From positions 9,457,001-9,521,000 of the forward strand of contig NC_091693.1 of NCBI RefSeq assembly GCF_041296265.1: 64,000 nucleotides of DNA, in the 5' to 3' direction. Source of the DNA: Equus caballus. Lineage: Eukaryota > Chordata > Mammalia > Perissodactyla > Equidae. Positions 40,414 to 55,296 of this stretch are shown here, one piece after another. A model generated the notes under the pieces. It worked only from the letters and a program-made list of their open reading frames with translations, did not search any database and was not told where the DNA came from. The stretch's first letter is position 1, and the number at the start of each line of letters is the position of its first letter. A program made the position numbers and the translations under genes.

Positions 40414-43400
40414 ATGGTTCGGGTCCGAGCCGTGGTGATGGCCCGAGATGACTCCAGTGGGGGCTGGCTGCCTGTGGGGGGCGGGGGCCTCAGCCAGGTG
40501 AGCGTATGTCGGGTCCGAGGGGCCAGGCCCGAGGGGGGGACCCGCCAGGGGCACTACGTCATCCACGGGGAGCGCCTCCGGGACCAGAAAGTGAGCCACC
40601 CTGGGCGTGGGGATGTGGGGGGCATGGGGACATAGGGAATGGGGCCGGGAGAGCAGAGCTGAGGCCAGGGCATCTCCCAGCCTGGAATCACCCCGGCGTG
40701 TGGGAAGGAATTTGGCAGTGAATATCTGTCCTATGGATAAGGGTTGGGAGTTTGGGGTACCAAGCAGGTCCTGTCCACTGCCATCACCTGCTGGACTGTC
40801 ACAGCAGCCTCCTCACTGGATTCTTGCCCTGCTTCTGCTCCCTCCCCCAACCTCAGTCTGTTCCAGGGTCCCTGCTAACACCTGACTCAGATCATATCCC
40901 TCCTCTGCTCAGAACCCTCCCGTGGCTCCATCTTGCTCAGAAATCCTCACCATGAGGCCCCTGTCTGCCCTGAGTATACAGAGGCATTTGGTGGGGGGCC
41001 ATCTGGAAGTGTCAGATAGGGTTTACAATGCCACATATGGGTTCGGCAGGAATATTCGGGGCTCTCTGGCACGATTTGGAAGGACAAGGTTGAAGCTTTG
41101 GCGGGAATGTAGTAGAAAGATGTGAATTATCTGAAAAGCTTTGGGAGAAGGGTTGCATCTCAAAGTAGGGGTCAGCAGGAACAGTGTGGGGGAGTGGAAA
41201 CGGTGTGAGGGAATTTTGTGGTGTCGGGCAAGGATATGAGGGAATGGCTAGGTGTGGACCAGCGTCTGAGGGGAAGTCTGTGGGAGTTTGGTAAGAATTT
41301 TGGGGGTAGTGTTTTGGGAGATTATTGAGGCATCAGAAGGGGATTAATGGTAATCTTTTGAGATGTTCCATAACGTTTGGGGGTGCACTTGACTTGGAAG
41401 GGGGGATGTTGGGTTATCAGAAGGGGGTAAGTAATTTTTTGAGAGATCCAATAAGAGTTGGGATTCCCATTGGGAATATCAGAGGGAGGTATTGGAAAAT
41501 GTAGGGCTCAAGGGGCTTGGGAGAAATGTTGGAGTATCAGAGGTGTGTTCAATAAAATTGAGGAGTGGTATTGGGGTGTTGATCAGGGTTCAGGGGTACC
41601 CCTAGGAGAAATGAGGTTCGCGGGATGCTGGGCATATGCAGAGAGGCTGGGGGTTAAGGGGAGGTCACAGGCATGGCTGGATGGGTGTCTGACCTGGCCC
41701 CCTCCCGCCCCCCAGACCACCTTGGAGTGTACCCTGAGGCCAGGCCTGGTTTACAACAAGGTGAACCCCATCTTCCATCACTGGAGCCTGGGCGACTGCA
41801 AGTTCGGGCTGACGTTTCAGAGTCCTGCAGAGGCTGATGAGTTCCAGAACAGCCTGCTGGCCGCGCTGGCCGCCCTGGGTCGAGGTGAGTGGCACAGGTG
41901 GTGGCCAGTGGGGTGCTGGGTGGAGAGGTGAGAGAATCTGGGGCCCCGGGAACTCACTCTCTGCCTCTCTCCCTGCCACAGGCTCGCTCACCCCCTCCTC
42001 TTCCTCCTCCTCCTCCTCCCCTTCCCAGGACACCGCAGAGACCCCCTGCCCTCTGACGGTGAGTCTCCAGGACGCAGGTCTGCTGGGAGGGAGGGGTTCA
42101 TTTCTGTTCTGCAAACATTCTTGAGCACCTGCTGTGGATCAGGCACCAGGCCACGTGCTGGGGACACAAATTTGGGCCCAAACTATTAGCATCGATCCAA
42201 TCCCAGTTACTCTAGTTTTTCTGTTCTATCGTGATGGAGCACATTCATCCATTCAGTCAGGGCTGTTTACTGAGCACTGTCCATAGGTAGTGTTTTAGGC
42301 ACTGGGGATGCATCGGTACAAAACCAAGTCACTTCCTCCTGGAGCCCCTATGCTAGTGTGGAGAGGCAGGGAAAAAAGATAAACGATAAAAATGAACAAA
42401 TATGAAAAGTAAATGGAGGAGCAAACAGTGACAAGTCCATCCTTCTAGTGACTCAGGGTACAAACCCTGGAGTCAGCCTTGACTCGTCTCCTTTTTTATG
42501 CCCCTCATTTAGTCTGTCAGTAAATATTGGCTCCGTTTTCAAGACTACCAGGATCTGGCTCCACCCTGGTACTGACTACCCTCATCTCCCACTGGACCAT
42601 CTCACCAGCTTCTCATTGTCCCCTGCCCCCTCCTATGCCCTATTGGCTGCTCCACACACACAGCCAGAGGGACCCTAGTGACATCGAAGTCAGATCGTGG
42701 TCATCTCCCACTCAGAACCCTCCCAGGGCTCCGTCTTACACGGGGTAGCGGACAAAATCCTTACAGTAAGATCCCACACCATCTGGCCCTCTGTTGCTCT
42801 CCGTCTTGCTCACTCTGCTCCAGCCACAGTGGCCTCCTCACTGTTACTCCAAAAGGGCAGACACATTCCTGTCACAGGGCCTTTGCACTGGCTGGTCCTT
42901 CTGTCTTGGCACACTGTTCCCCAAATTTCTACCTGGCTCATGCCCTTATTTCCTCAGGGTTTTCCACACATATCCCCTTCTCCCTGAGCCCCTCCTTGAG
43001 TAGCTGTTTAAAATTGCCATCCCAGTGCTCCTTATCCTCTTCTAATTTGTTCCCATCTTCTAGGCTATTTCCCTGATTTGCTTTCCCAGCAGACACTCTT
43101 CTTATGTATCAGTTTACTGTCCCTCTCCCTTGCTAGAATGTCAGCTCCAGGAGGGCAAGGCTCTTCTATGGCTTTCCCGCTGCATCTCCAGTGCCTAAGA
43201 CAGTGTCCAGGATACACCAAGTGTTCAGTAAAGATGTGTTGAATAAATTTATTGACTGAATAAATGTACATAATGTCGGATGCGAGTTGGTACTTGCTGG
43301 GAACACTGGGAGTTGCTGAAAACACTTGGAGGAACTAAACTGGGTCCCTGGGCAGAAAGGTGGAATGCCAGGGTAATGGGAGATACAGGTGGGGCCACAA

Positions 43401-45680
43401 AAGGTGCGCTGACCATTCCCACTGCCTGAGCTCTTGCTCAGGAAAGATGCTGTGCTGGCCACACTCCATCTCCCATCCTGACAATGTCCCTTGTGCGCCT
43501 GGCACGTGGTGGGTGCTTAACGAATGTTTACTGAAAACAGTGAAACGATCCCCGAGTTATGGAAAGGCAACTGAGGGTTCTCGGAAGCTATGTTTCAGCT
43601 TATGAAGGGCAGAGCTCGGTTTGGATGGGAAGGAACCCATCTCAGGTGGGTGGAACTGCCCCCGTACAGGTGTGGCCGTGGGAATGAGGCAGCAAGGCGG
43701 CTGACTGGCCGCGGGAGAGGGGTTCTGAGAAGGGAGAAGGATGGTTTGATGTTCTGTAGGTTGGTGAGCTAAGCCTGGGGTCGAATACTAATAACAATAA
43801 CGATAACCACTTCCTGCTCTTCCTGCCCTTTAGAACACTGTTATGCCCAATACAGTGGGTCCTAACCATACCCTATGAATAGACACTACTAGCATCCCCA
43901 TTTTACAGAAGAGGAAACTGAGGCTCAAAGAGGAGGTCACGCAACCAGTCAGTGGCAGAGCTGCTGCGGAGCCCTTGCTGGACGTGGGAGGGGGTCTGTG
44001 TGAGGGGATCGGCAGCCGGGTCGGGGCGGGGAGGTCCGGCTCTGAGTTCGCCCGTCTCCCCCAGTCCCACGTGGACAGCGACTCCTCCTCCAGTCACAGC
44101 CGCCAGGAGACGCCTCCCCCCACCGCGGCAGCCTCCATCGTCACCGTGGAGTCAGCCTCCGGCTTCGGGCCGGCCACGCCGCCCCAGCGCCGCCGCTCCT
44201 CGGCTCAGGTGCGACCTCCGACCCCCAGCGGAAGTCTGGGGGTCCAGGTGAAATGGGGCCAGGCGCTGGGGTCCCGAAGTGGGTGGGAGCTGAGGCCACA
44301 GAGGGGCGAGAGACCACACCTGGATTCTGGGGCATGCCTGATCTGACTTCTGGCGGGGCGGGGCGGGGGGTGGGGGAGGAGGGGAGGGGGCGGGGCTTGG
44401 GGGCCTCCGAGGGTTGGGACTGTTGGGCGAGGTCTTCCCGCGTCTCCTGCGCTCTTGGAGATTTTAGAAAGTTCTGCAATTCCAGAGGAGTTCGGGGGAC
44501 GACTTGGCCATTGAATTCGTCAAGTATGTTAGGGGGTTGCTAGGACTCATGGAAGGAGTTCTTTAGACTGCGTAATTCACGGAGTTGGGGGGGAGGGCGG
44601 CGTGGTATCCAAGGGGCTAAAAGAGTACCCGGGGACCGGACTCCTGCGTCCTGAAGGAGGAGGTGGCTGGGGTCCAGGACTCCTGGATCTGAGAGTAGAG
44701 GGGGCTGGGTGCCGGGACTTCTGGATCTCGAGAGAGGACAGGACTGGGAGCCTGGACCACTGGGTCCTTACGGTGTGGGCTTGGTGTGGCTTCTTCTGTC
44801 CGTCTATAGATTTCCTCTGTCCCGGGGAGAGGAGCGGGCTGAGGGCTTGGAGTCTGAGAGGCGGAGGTCGGCACTCAGGATCGGAGGATGAGTGAGGCCT
44901 GTGGCTGCGTCTTTGGATTCTCTGGTCTTCTGAGACTGATGGATTGTGGATTGTGGTAGGGTGTGGGGGATCCAACACCCCACTAACTCGTTCTCCTGTC
45001 CCTTCGTCCCGCAGAGCTACCCTCCGCTTCTACCGTTCACGGGGATTCCGGAGCCCTCAGAGCCCCTGGCCGGGGCAGGGGGCCCGGGCTGGGGCGGCCG
45101 CGGCTATGAAGATTACCGGCGCGCCGGGCCGCCCGCGCCCCTCGCCCTGTCCACCTGCGTCGTGCGCTTCGCCAAGACCGGCCCGTTGCGGGGCGCAGCC
45201 CTGGGGCCCCCCGCTGCACTACCCGCCCCTCTCACCGAGGCTGCGCCCCCAGCGCCCCCGGCTCGCCCGCCCCCTGGCCCCGGCCCGGCTCCTGCGCCGG
45301 CCAAGGCCTCCCCGGAGGCGGAGGAGGCGGCGCGCTGCGTGCACTGCCGCGCGCTCTTCCGCCGCCGCGCTGATGGCCGTGGCGGCCGCTGCGCCGAGGC
45401 CCCGGACCCCGGTCGCCTGCTGGTGCGCCGGCTCAGCTGCCTGTGGTGCGCCGAGAGCTTGCTCTATCACTGCCTGTCGGACGCCGAGGGCGACTTCTCG
45501 GACCCGTGCGCCTGCGAGCCAGGCCACCCGCGCCCCGCCGCGCGCTGGGCCGCGCTGGCCGCGCTCTCCCTCGCCGTGCCCTGCCTCTGCTGCTACGCGC
45601 CCCTGCGCGCGTGCCACTGGGTCGCGGCGCGATGCGGCTGCGCTGGCTGCGGGGGTCGCCACGAGGAGGCGGCGCGGTGA
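40414..45680 (+). CDS. SPRED3: SPRED3: sprouty-related EVH1 domain protein 3
   Basis: Membrane-associated inhibitor of the Ras-Raf-MAPK cascade. Five coding exons: 40414-40590, 41716-41884, 41982-42058, 44065-44208, 45015-45680. Together they give 410 residues, the same as human SPRED3 as I recall. The EVH1 (WH1) domain fills residues 1 to about 113 ([13 protein letters not shown] to [12 protein letters not shown]), as expected for a fold that binds proline-rich partners and neurofibromin. A Ser run and a Pro/Ser linker follow. The C-terminal Sprouty domain (about 295-405) is cysteine-rich (RCVHC, CLWC, CLCC). SPRED3 is known to lack a working KIT-binding domain. The 5' UTR continues from the acceptor at 40408-40409, only 4 bases before the ATG. 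The 3' UTR end was not found. The last exon is very GC- and CpG-rich. Confidence 0.97.
40790..40975 (+). mobile_element. L2 fragment in SPRED3 intron 2
   Basis: 'cagatcatatccctcctctg' and 'ctcagaaccctcccgtggct' match the middle of the L2 3' region. Confidence 0.6.
41000..41640 (+). repeat. Degenerate tandem array in SPRED3 intron 2
   Basis: Units of some 60-75 bases recur with heavy divergence. Each carries forms of TATCAGAGGG or TCAGAAGGGG, GGAATWTTGGGG and a TTTTGAGA-like segment. No two units are close copies, so only a low-stringency self-alignment would define the period. Confidence 0.4.
42430..43275 (+). mobile_element. L2 LINE 3' part in SPRED3 intron
   Basis: L2 landmarks: 'agaaccctcccagggctcc', 'cagggcctttgcactggct' and the 3' end 'gttgaataaatttattgact'. 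Strongly decayed. Confidence 0.75.
43785..43985 (-). mobile_element. MIR fragment, minus orientation
   Basis: 'ccccattttacagaagagga' and 'gcaaccagtcagtggcagag' reversed MIR core, just before SPRED3 exon 5 (44065). Confidence 0.7.
44590..44930 (+). repeat. Degenerate 'cctgga-ctcctgg' minisatellite in SPRED3 intron
   Basis: Segments of 35-45 bases repeat the pattern GGGACCGGACTCCTG-CGTCCTGA-GGAGG-GGCTGG (44630, 44675, 44710, 44745). The motif resembles a minisatellite family I remember as common on human chromosome 19, which carries the matching genes. Confidence 0.45.
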
Positions 45681-48600
45681 GGACGGCCTGGGGGGTCCCG
45701 CAGCCGGACCGAGGGCCTAAAATTGAGGGTCCAGGACCCCGGACTCCATTCGGACCCAAAAACCGGAACTTGGAGCTTGAGTTTGGTCTGAGAGACCCCA
45801 CACCTGGAACTTGGACCGCAAATCTAGGACTGAGATACCCCAGACTCAGCTTCATTGGGATGTCTGCGCAAGAGGTCCCAGGCATCCTGATTTCTAGCGA
45901 CCCTGTACGCCCCCCCTCCCGCTCCCATCCCGACCTGACTGAGGAGACTCCAGGCACCCTCAGACTCGGCAGCTCAGGCTGCCGGGCAGCACACGGATCC
46001 CTGAGAGACACAGGGCCCTGAACCCTGACTCCCTCTTCAAATAACCAACCCAGACCTGGTCATGCTTGGCGCCATGACCCCTCAGATTACAGCCCCCGAA
46101 TTAGTCAGGAGTTGTCAATATCTGACCCTGCCTGTATACAGTTACTCCCAGGCCTTGAGACCACAGGATCCAGAATCACCCCAAATGGTCCCTGAGTGCT
46201 CACCTAAAACTTGGGGCACTCATATCTGAGATGTTCTTGTAGCCCCAGGAGCCCTGAGACATCAAACCCTCTTAAGATGCCCTCAGTCCTTGGATATGCT
46301 CAATCAGATGTTTTCTGACCACCATTACTTGGGAGACCCATTCCAGAATGCTCCCTCCCTGCCCTGCCAAGACCCAGATGTCAGACTCCCAAGATGCTCT
46401 GGGAGTCAGGGGTCAAAGACCTCTGTAGACCCACCCATCCCCAGCCAGTGTTCCCAAGAACTTCGGATCTCATATATAGGACTCTGAGCTGCCTAGTACC
46501 CCCAGATGTAGGACTGAAGCCCACCAACACCTCAGGGCCCAAGACACTGGTCCCAAGTCCACAGATAACCCTCTTCCAATCCCCCTTGGACCAGGAATTC
46601 AAGCCCCAGCATGTCCTGGAATCTTCGGCTTCTTTGTACCCACAGATTCCCAATCCCCGAAAGGCTGGGAACCCAGCTTGGGACATTCATGGCATCCCAG
46701 ACCTCTGACCCCTTGGAGCCCAGCCCCTGAGTGACCCCAAGGTGCTTTAGGAGCACTGGATCCATGACCCCAAGGTGCCATTGACCCCCCAAATTCAGGG
46801 CTCAAGCCTACACAACATTGGAATTGTCTCTGACGCAAGACCTTGGTCCCTCCATGTCAGAGATGGTCAGATCTAAGGTGCCCCAGCACCCCAGCACCTT
46901 CAGGTCCCACATTTCTTTGCACTCAGACCTCTCTAGCCTGATGCTCCCTGAGACCTGCTGTCCCTTGAATGGCAGGCCATCCATGGGCCCCTGAGACCCC
47001 CAAGGTCCCAGACTCTGGAATTCTTGTCTCAGGGGCTCCAGCCTGAGCCCCCAGCATCCCACAGAATTAGCCCTTTACTCTAGGGGAGGAAAACTCCACC
47101 ATTTTGAGCTCATATTCCTGGATTCCAGGACTACCAAGAGCTCCCCGACTCCCATCTCTAGGACCCAACCATGGATGATTGATTGTGCAGGCTGTGCACC
47201 AAGCAAAGGCATGTGGCCAAGGCGGGGAGTGGGGCTGGAGCTCCCACCGCCCTCTGCTGGCCATGCTGTGCCCTCAGAGGAAAGTGTGCCTTTTCTAAGT
47301 TGCACAAAGGCAACTTTTGGGCTAGCTGTGGCTCTGCTGGTGTACACACACATTCACACTCACTCACTCTCTCACCACAGCCTTGTAGACCCTGCCCCAA
47401 GCCCCAGCTTGAGTCCTAGTCCAAGCTTTTTATGTCCGCTGCCGCCCCCACCCCCATGAACCCCTTCTCTTCCGTCTCAGAGTTGAAGTTGCTTCAGAAA
47501 GTTTGAAAGCCTGTTTCAAGGCCCTCTCAGACCCCTCTTCTGGGGAAGGGAGATGCCACAGTGTCTTTACCCTGAATGGCATGGGACTTCCAGGGTACCT
47601 CAGATCTGATGGCCTGAATGGGGGGACCAAGGTCCTGAAGCAAGACAGTCTCACTGTTGTGTGGGCCTGGGACCTGCCCCTGGTCCCGAGCATCTGGAAT
47701 GTGCACATATCTTTCTTAATTACCCAGACTTGGATGGCCTTGTGGGGGTTCAAGGGATAGGTCAAGGGGGCCAGAGGGATAGATCCTTCTGACGCTTCCT
47801 TTAAATTATTAACTATTTATTATATCCGGAACCTGTGACATTCAGCTCTCCCAACCAGACCCTGGGATGGGTGAGAGAAAAGGGGGGTGTCCCTCCCACC
47901 CCCACTCTGCCCAGCTCTCATCACTGTCAGACCCACCAGAGCTGAGGGCGGAGGGACTGGGGGCTGGGGCAGCCTGGGTCCCCATCCCTCTCTCTGTGCC
48001 TCGGTCTCCTCCCTTCCGTGGTGGGCGGGGGGAAGCTCCATTCTTAACCTACCTCGTTTTGGGGAGGGGTGGGCCGGGGACCAGAGTGCTGTAAGGTGCT
48101 GTGGGATCTGCGGATGAAGCTCCGCCTCTCCCAGGTCTCCCAGTCCTGCTCCCTGCTGATACCCACCTCTGATCCATGATTACCCTTCATCACCCCCAAA
48201 GCAGGGGTGCATGGAGGGCTGATCCTGGGAGCCAGGAAGACCTCAGACCCTGGAGCCCCCAGGCCCAATTTCCCAGCTGCTTGCCCCTCGGATTGGATGC
48301 TTGGCCCCCAGACTTGGGGGAGGCACCCCGATATTTATCTTCCTGATCTTGATTCCAAGCCAGTCTGTGACCTCAATATCTTATCGTCAGTGCAGGCTGA
48401 AGTGGCGGGGGAGGATGGGGGCCAAAGACCCAGCCTTGTCATCGGGGGAGGGGGGCATGAGATATCCGCTCCAAGAAATGTCTGTGACAAAGTCTCAGCC
48501 TGTCTTCTTTATTCGCATCGATGTGCCCCCATCCGCGCATCTTCCTGAACCGCCGAACCAGCCTCCTCCCCAATTCTCCTTTCTCCTCTGCAACCTTTAA
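45681..48600 (+). other. SPRED3: SPRED3 3' flank, probably mostly 3' UTR
   Basis: No gene was recognised. There is no AATAAA in the first 2.9 kb, so the 3' UTR may be long or may use a variant signal. From 45700 to about 47060 the sequence has decayed tandem character, with recurring 'ctgagacccc', 'ccccag', 'ccaaggtgcc' and 'agacctctg' every 30-45 bases. An AT-rich patch with TTTAAATTATTAACTATTTA lies at 47801-47820. Confidence 0.4.
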
Positions 48601-48639
48601 TCCCGAGCAGACCCTCCAGCTGAGTTGTATGCATTGAGT

Positions 48640-49400
48640 CACTCAAAAGCACATTTATTGAACACCATTATGTGCCAAGCCCTGTTCTAGGCACTAGGGA
48701 TAAAGCAGTGAAGAACAGACAGAAATCCTTTCCCACAAGGAGCTTATGAACCTAACAGTGAAGGGGACAATAAACAAATGACATGTTAGAAATGACCTAT
48801 ACTATAAAGAAAAAATAAAGTGGAGATGGGGGTGCAGGCAATTGTAGCCAGAGTGGTCGGGGAGGCCCCCCTGAGGAGCTGAGGGAGCCCTGTGGACGTC
48901 TGCAGGAAGAGCATTCAGAGAAAGGGGACAGCCAGTGCAAGACTGTGAGGGAGGGGCATGCCTGGTAAGTCTGGGGGACGGCAAGGGAGCTGCAGGGGAG
49001 GAAGCAAGGAGGAGGGTACTTAGGAGATGAGGGCGGGGAGGTGACAGGGCAGATCTGAGGGGCCTTGCTAGCCGTTGCATGGACTTTGGTGTTTGTCCCG
49101 GGTGAGAGGGAGCTACAGGAAGTCTCCAAGCATGGGAGGGGTGTGACCTGACTCAGGGGTTCACAGGTTCCCTCTGGCTGCCAGTGGGGAACAGACACGG
49201 GGCTGGGGGGCAGGGAGACAGAGAGGAGGCTGCTGGGATGGTCGGGGGCGGAGGCGGGGGGGGGGGGTGGGCAATGGTGCGCAGGACCACGGTGAGAGCG
49301 GTGGAGGCAGACACTGGATCTATTTTGAAGGTAGAGTCCACAAATTTAGATATGGGGTTTGATATAAAGAGAGGAGCCAAGGTTATCACCCCCAGGTTTT
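48640..49400. repeat. Old interspersed repeat of the 'tgccaagccctgttctaggcact' type
   Basis: Starts 'cacatttattgaacaccatt' and runs through 'caaggagcttatgaacctaa', 'ggggccttgctagccgttgc' to 'ttttgaaggtagagtccaca'. Other pieces of the same family lie near 3460-3830, 5020-5440, 6170-6600, 9080-9205, 9600-10120, 24950-25360 (split by ERE 6), 29180-29720, 42110-42420 and 54255-54780. Long, widespread and ancient; I did not assign the family. Confidence 0.55.
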
Positions 49401-50399
49401 GGCCTGAGAAATTTTTAATGTTTTATTAAGGTCAACAAATGGCCCCTGAGTCCCCCGCCTTGGGGGAGGCAGGACCATGGAGGAAGGTCAGGGCAGGCTC
49501 TGCCCAGGAGGAAGTTCTGGCCCCTGTTCTTCCCCGCGGCTCAACGCCCAGCCCACTTCCGCTCCCAGCAGAGTTATCTAGGAATGACTGGAGACCAGGG
49601 TAGCGTCGGGAAGAGATAAGATCTGGAACAATAATTTTAACAACAGCAACAAAAACCGTAGCAGTAAAAACAGTCATAATAGGTTAAGTGGATAAAAGCA
49701 TGGACTTTGGAATCAGATCTGAATTTGAGTCCTGGCACTCCTACCCGTTCATTCTGGGACTTAACCTCTCTGAGCCTGTTTTCTCTTCCGTCAAACGGGG
49801 ATAAGATACTTAGCCCAGTAGCACACAGAACGCTCAATATACGTTAGTTATTCTTGAGAACTCCCTACATGTCTGCTAAGCACTTACACACAGCACTCTA
49901 ACCCTCATTATTATTCCCACTATGCAGATGAGACGCAATTTGGCAGCGACACGGAGGTGGGGTGGGGAGTGGCGGAGCCAAGCCCTAACCTTGTCCGCCT
50001 GACTCCTGGGGGGGGGGGGGGGTGGCAATCTCTTAGTCACGACAGCCTATTGCACCTGCTCCCTCTCTCCAAGGCCTGGGGAGGGAGAGGGATGAGGGAC
50101 TAATGCGTGCCAGGTGATGGATGAGGAGGGCCGAGCTCTGGTGGGAGGGGGGTGTGAGGGACGAGGAGGGATGCTTGGGTCCCTGACAGAGTTCCAACGC
50201 TAAGTAGGAAAGGAGGAAACATGCTTCTGGGTTTGGAGCGGAGGTGAGAAAACAGCCCTTGGTCTGGGGTGCTTTAAGGGCAGGGGGCGGCTGAGGAAAA
50301 GGAAACCGAAGTGGCTTCTCTGTCGCAGCAGTAGCGACACGCGGGATCCAGATGCACGCTCCGGGATGCACAGAGCGGCGGTTTCCAGAGCCGGGACCC

Positions 50400-50400
<1 letters not shown>
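49400..50400. other. Intergenic stretch upstream of FAM98C
   Basis: Contains a MIR (about 49685-49860), a G homopolymer at 50010-50021 and otherwise unique G-rich sequence that becomes CpG-rich from about 50280. No exon was seen. Confidence 0.45.
49685..49860 (+). mobile_element. MIR SINE upstream of FAM98C
   Basis: 'agcatggactttggaatcag' through 'cagtagcacacagaacgctc'. Confidence 0.8.
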
Positions 50401-53876
<3,476 letters not shown>

Positions 53877-54057
53877 ACCGCGACTGGCGGTGGGAGTGGT
53901 CCCCGAGGAGATGCTGACGCCCCTGCGCATGCTCTCTGGGGAGCTGGCCTGAGGGCTTCTCTTGGTACCCGGCACCCAGGCCCCACCTCCCCTGTTCCTG
54001 GCGCCCAGATGTCCTCCGCACACCCACCACTCAACACCAAAGACGTGTTCTCTGGAA

Positions 54058-54063
54058 AATAAA
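54058..54063 (+). terminator. FAM98C: FAM98C poly(A) signal
   Basis: AATAAA lies 181 bases after the FAM98C stop codon, followed within 50 bases by TGT-rich sequence. Confidence 0.8.
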
Positions 54064-54254
54064 TTTAATTTCTGACAACCGTGGGACCTGTCTCTGTGGG
54101 GCCAGGTCAGGGCGCTGGGGTCTGAGGAGGGATGGGGATCTCTGTCATAGCAGGCCCCTGATGCTCTGACCCAGAAAGTCCTTGGCTCTTTGGCCACGCA
54201 TCTTTCCCTTCCTGCGGGCATGGGGAAGCGGACACGCAGCATCAGACACGCAGC

Positions 54255-54780
54255 ATTGGACAAACATTTATCAGGGGCCCACCAGGTGCCAGCCCTGTTC
54301 TAGGCACTGGGGACGCAGTGGGGAAAGATACAGATGATAAACCCCTGCTCTCCCGGAGCTGCCATTTCTGGGGAGGAGGGGCAGACATGCAACAGGAGAA
54401 ACAGGTAAAAAAGATAGTTTGTCACGTGGGGAAAAGACTTTGGAGAGAAATAAAACTGGAAGGCAGGATCAGCACTGTGGGAGGATGGCAACTTTGAGCA
54501 TCATTGAGGAGGCCTCACTGAGAAGGTGACACTTGAGCTAAGTCCCAAAGAGGGAGCCCTTGTGGTCCTCTGGTGAAGAGCATTCCAGGCTGAGGGAACG
54601 GCCAGTGCAAAGGCCCTGAGGTAGGATTTTTGGCATGTTCAGGGACCACCAAGCCCAGTATAGCGGAAGAAGGATGAGTGAGGATGTGAGTGGTGGGAGG
54701 TGAGGTTGGAGAGGTAGGGGGTGGTCAGGTGGTGTTGGGTGGGCCAGTGGGAGGACTCTGGCTTTCCCCTTGAGAGAGAT
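54255..54780. repeat. Old interspersed repeat downstream of FAM98C
   Basis: 'aacatttatcaggggcccac', 'gttctaggcactggggacgc' and 'aacggccagtgcaaaggccc' show it is another member of the 48640 family. Confidence 0.55.
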
Positions 54781-55296
54781 GGAGCCACTGGACGGCTCAG
54801 GTGTCCGCAGGGTCCCTGTTCACCCCTTCTCTAGCCGTCTCTCCTGTCTCTGAAGCCCCAGAGTTTGGAACTCTGCCCAGCATGTCCCCTCCCGCTCCTG
54901 ACCCATGCTGTCAGTGTAGCACACCAGGCAGGAACTGATGTTTTAGAGGCAGACGAAGACCTGGGTTTGAGTCCTGCCTCTGTGGGCAGCTTAACCTCAC
55001 TGGGCCTCAGCTTCCTCATCTGTAAAACGGAGATTTAAGGAGTCGGTGAGATGGTGCCTAAGTCTAAACGCACCCAACATGGAGCCGCACAGATCCTCGG
55101 TGCGGGAGAAAGGGGTACAATTAATAGCCGCTCTGATGCAAAAGAAGAAAGTGACTTTCAGAGGGAGAGATGGTGGATGCCTCCACGAAGGCAGTGTGGT
55201 GGGACGCCTGCGATGCCCGTGGGATTCTGCTGGAGGCCCAGTGACAGGAGTCAGCCCTGATCCAGGGGAGGGGAGAGAGAAGTGACCGAGGCAGGT
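54780..55296. other. Gap between FAM98C and RASGRP4
   Basis: Holds the 3' flank of both convergent genes. A MIR fragment (54935-55110) is present. No poly(A) signal for RASGRP4 was found on the minus strand, so its 3' UTR end is undefined. Confidence 0.45.
54935..55110 (+). mobile_element. MIR SINE between FAM98C and RASGRP4
   Basis: 'acctgggtttgagtcctgcc' and 'cagcttcctcatctgtaaaa' mark the core. Confidence 0.75.

Noticed and set aside
39111-40599. Three open frames of 400-455 codons on the minus strand
   Set aside because: They are the 18-bp array read in three frames; a repeat unit divisible by three without stops gives this automatically. The peptides are pure PSTPSP/HLLPP repeats.
44944-46021. 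Alternative frames of 258 and 192 codons over SPRED3 exon 6
   Set aside because: Shadow frames of the coding exon; the true frame matches SPRED3 to the last residue.
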